Assembly (NCBI GenBank): GCA_963843065.1
Contig: CAWJKX010000080.1
Coordinates: forward strand, 7,295 to 71,294
Length of the DNA: 64,000 nucleotides
Direction of reading: 5' to 3'
Source of the DNA: JAGVPT01 sp963843065
GTDB lineage: Bacteria > Bacteroidota > Ignavibacteria > UBA10030 > UBA8401
Position 1 is the first letter of the stretch, and each line of letters starts with the position of its first letter. Of the stretch, positions 62,074 to 64,000 are shown piece after piece. The notes beneath the pieces were generated by a model. That model was not told where the DNA came from. It searched no databases and saw only the letters and a program-made list of their open reading frames with translations. Position numbers and translations under genes: made by a program.

Positions 62074-63795
62074 TCATTTGAATTTGATCCGTACCCCCTC
62101 GACAGGCCAGCGTGCCCGCACTTTGATGGAATCCGGATAGACGGCAAATCGCTCCGCAGGAGTGTACGGGAACGGTTTGCCGGAATAATACACACCGTTA
62201 TTGTAGTCGTCCTGAAACGCTTTCAACCGATACTCTCCTGCATCCAGCTGCGAAAACAAAAATTTCTTCCCGCGCTGTGTTGTTATGCGTACGACCTTTT
62301 TTGTTTTTTTAGCGGTGTTCTCGGCAATAACAATATATCTGTCGGCATGAGATGTGTCCGGATCAACGAGCATTCCCTCGATGCTGCTCAATTGTTCGGG
62401 GTCGATGGTTCGGAAGGAAAACTTTCGCGTACTGTCCTTCCAGTGATTCCCGGCTCCGTCCCGGAGCGAGTCAAAGCGGACAAAAAAAGTATAGAAATAA
62501 TCCTGTCGTAACGCAGCACGAGGCACAACGCTGAAACTCGCGGAAGAATTCCAGACAAAGTGCAGCGGAATTTCCACGGAATCCTTCCCTTTCAAGAGCA
62601 CGGCATGTTCTGCGGATTTCTGTTGAAGCACATCGTTGAAATCAAACTGAAATTGCTGCTCCATCGGGAATCGCACGGTCGAGTCCATCACGGTCGCAAA
62701 AAGAAGGCCGGGCGGCATCGTGTCGCGGACTGATGCACGGCTGAATTGTTTTGACGAAGCCAGCGGGTTGATAACATGGCCGGCGAGATCTTTTACGCCA
62801 GTAACAAAAACCTTGAAGAGAGTGTCTTCATCACGCTGGGGCTCTGTGATGAGCATGACATGCGCAGGATTCTCAAAGTGAGGGAAGAAATCGACAATAC
62901 GAAGGTTTCGGGTTCGACCAGTGTCGGAAATTGAAAAATCCCCCGATGCGAGGGTAGTCAAGTCAATACTTTCGCTGAATTCGATCTCGACATGGCTGTT
63001 GTCCTTCGAAACTGCCGAGGTGAGCCGCGGCGCGGTCGTATCCTCCACGGAAAGCTGAAAATTCAGTTCGGTCCGTATTGAGTCCGCTCCGTCCAGCCTG
63101 ATATCGCTCGGTGAAGTACTCATTGCGTCAGTCTCGGGGGCGTACGCCAAATTGCGAAGCTCATCGCGCACCGCTAGCACTCTGTAATTGCCGAACGCCA
63201 GGTGAGTTAAAGAGTAATCGCCTGTGTTGCCCGTTTGCGTGATGTAGTCAGGTTTTTGCGTCATGGGGTTCAGCGTATCCGGCTTGAGACCGTCCAGTTG
63301 GTATGCAAAAATCATCACGCCGACGGGCTTTTCATCATAAATTCGTCCGCGGATTTCGCCGCGGTCGATCTGGGCACCGGTAGTAAAAGCAAACGAATAA
63401 GCGTGCGCCATTCGGTTGCGGTTGTTGACGTCGACAACATCGGTGCCTACTGTTACCACGTAGGTGGTGTTCTTCCGCAGCGTGTCCCGGAAATTTAATT
63501 CGACCTCTCTACCGCTCCAGTCATATTCGATTTTTTTTATGTACGGCGAGATAAATATGGATTCTTCAACCGAACGCCGTTCAACGTACTTGCTAAATTC
63601 CAATGCAATGCGGGAAGAAGAATACCCCGTTGTGTTGGGGGGTGGGTAGACGTGGACGATCTCGGGCGGGGTGGTGTCGACAGGCCCTCCTCCCGGAGGA
63701 CGCTCTCCAGCACAGCCAACCAAGATCAATAGAAAAGCGGCGACGCCAAGCCCGAAGATGCTCGAGCGTGCAGCTGCAATAAGTTCATCTGTCAT
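62074..63795 (-). CDS. Ig-like (Big_5) domain surface lipoprotein
   Basis: A 573-residue lipoprotein. The ATG at 63795 has AGGA upstream, preferred to the one 21 nt earlier. The signal is followed by LILVGC and then GERPPGGGPVDTTPPEIVHVYPPPNTTG, the usual opening of a widespread Bacteroidota outer-membrane lipoprotein family. The Big_5/SbsA Ig-like domain holds RIALEFSKYVERRSV and TTYVVTVGTDVVDVN. Several further beta modules follow, ending with a carboxypeptidase-regulatory-like repeat (FLFSQLDAGEYRLKAFQDDYNNG). It probably coats the cell surface; the binding partner is unknown. The frame is intact. Confidence 0.85.
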   Translation of the reverse strand: MTDELIAAARSSIFGLGVAAFLLILVGCAGERPPGGGPVDTTPPEIVHVYPPPNTTGYSSSRIALEFSKYVERRSVEESIFISPYIKKIEYDWSGREVELNFRDTLRKNTTYVVTVGTDVVDVNNRNRMAHAYSFAFTTGAQIDRGEIRGRIYDEKPVGVMIFAYQLDGLKPDTLNPMTQKPDYITQTGNTGDYSLTHLAFGNYRVLAVRDELRNLAYAPETDAMSTSPSDIRLDGADSIRTELNFQLSVEDTTAPRLTSAVSKDNSHVEIEFSESIDLTTLASGDFSISDTGRTRNLRIVDFFPHFENPAHVMLITEPQRDEDTLFKVFVTGVKDLAGHVINPLASSKQFSRASVRDTMPPGLLFATVMDSTVRFPMEQQFQFDFNDVLQQKSAEHAVLLKGKDSVEIPLHFVWNSSASFSVVPRAALRQDYFYTFFVRFDSLRDGAGNHWKDSTRKFSFRTIDPEQLSSIEGMLVDPDTSHADRYIVIAENTAKKTKKVVRITTQRGKKFLFSQLDAGEYRLKAFQDDYNNGVYYSGKPFPYTPAERFAVYPDSIKVRARWPVEGVRIKFK

Positions 63796-63909
63796 GATCG
63801 GTCCTGTAATCGCCATTTGAATGTTTCATCATAATAAAAATATTTTACCTTAGAAGAAAGATGAAAAGAGGCGCGCTGGCTGCTCAAGTAGAGTAAGAGT
63901 TTGGAGAGC

Positions 63910-63982
63910 TGTCGGACGCCTTCTTGATTTACCTTACCGAAGATTTTAACACGTCCCGATTTCCCGGATCAGGTGTCCGACA
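63910..63982. repeat. 72-bp palindromic element, copy 2
   Basis: Ends are TGTCGGACGCC and GGTGTCCGACA, an 11-bp inverted repeat with one mismatch. The element is 73 bp and aligns along its length to the copy at 30930, with one base more. It lies upstream of the Ig-like lipoprotein gene. No gene is inside. Confidence 0.8.
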
Positions 63983-64000
63983 GAAACGACTGAAAGGGAA

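Overview
The window reads as a chromosomal piece of a free-living Gram-negative bacterium from the Chlorobi/Ignavibacteria side of the Bacteroidota. Supporting signs are a type IX secretion sorting domain of the NYPNPFNPST kind on a 3.6 kb secreted repeat protein, a Bacteroides-aerotolerance (Bat) operon, a Chlorobi-style EF-P tip (TPGNLRAF), many lipoproteins with classical lipoboxes, and middling GC, by eye near 48-50%. I see no phage, plasmid, CRISPR or intact insertion sequence.

Layout. 1-4470: Bat operon on the minus strand (moxR-type ATPase, DUF58, a membrane protein, batA, batB running off the left edge). 4654-5791: a TPR lipoprotein, then a nine-unit 67-bp tandem array that runs into a tRNA-Val(CAC) gene and its terminator. 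5950-15156: a four-gene RND efflux operon (tolC-like, membrane fusion protein, two tandem AcrB-type permeases). 15702-21900: a GH2 glycosidase, an RNB-domain ribonuclease and a badly broken M3 oligopeptidase. 22389-27769: a type IV pilus/type II secretion block (three pilin-like proteins, PilB, PilC). 27969-30648: a two-component system. 31051-33369: uvrC and methylmalonyl-CoA epimerase. 33540-43714: the T9SS-exported repeat protein, an EamA transporter, a DUF1015 protein, era, gcvH, accC, accB, efp. 43840-47120: a lipoprotein, a GAF histidine kinase and purM. 47303-56037 (plus strand): an FAH-family enzyme, an M23 peptidase with long C-terminal region, a K+ channel, a cyclic-nucleotide-binding protein, valS and an esterase. 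56662-60254: deoC, two SPOR-domain proteins and a DEAD-box helicase. 60587-63795: a GH29 fucosidase of lower GC and an Ig-like lipoprotein.

Reliability. About 30 single-base frameshifts interrupt otherwise complete genes, including valS, accC, purM and pilB, which are normally essential or strongly conserved. Where the direction can be judged, some 26 are one-base insertions and only about 3 are deletions (the broken peptidase is not counted). That points to systematic base-call or assembly error, not gene decay. I therefore give each broken gene as one merged feature and name the break.

Most unusual signals: (1) the 67-bp array whose every unit ends in the first 11 or so bases of the adjoining tRNA; (2) degenerate 7-nt tandem arrays, of different sequence at each place, in several operon spacers; (3) an orphan DeoC with a microcompartment-encapsulation-like N-terminal helix and a Cys cluster; (4) a dispersed 72-bp palindromic element with 11-bp inverted ends; (5) two further large nested palindromes; (6) an apparent clustering of the frameshifts at GTAC.
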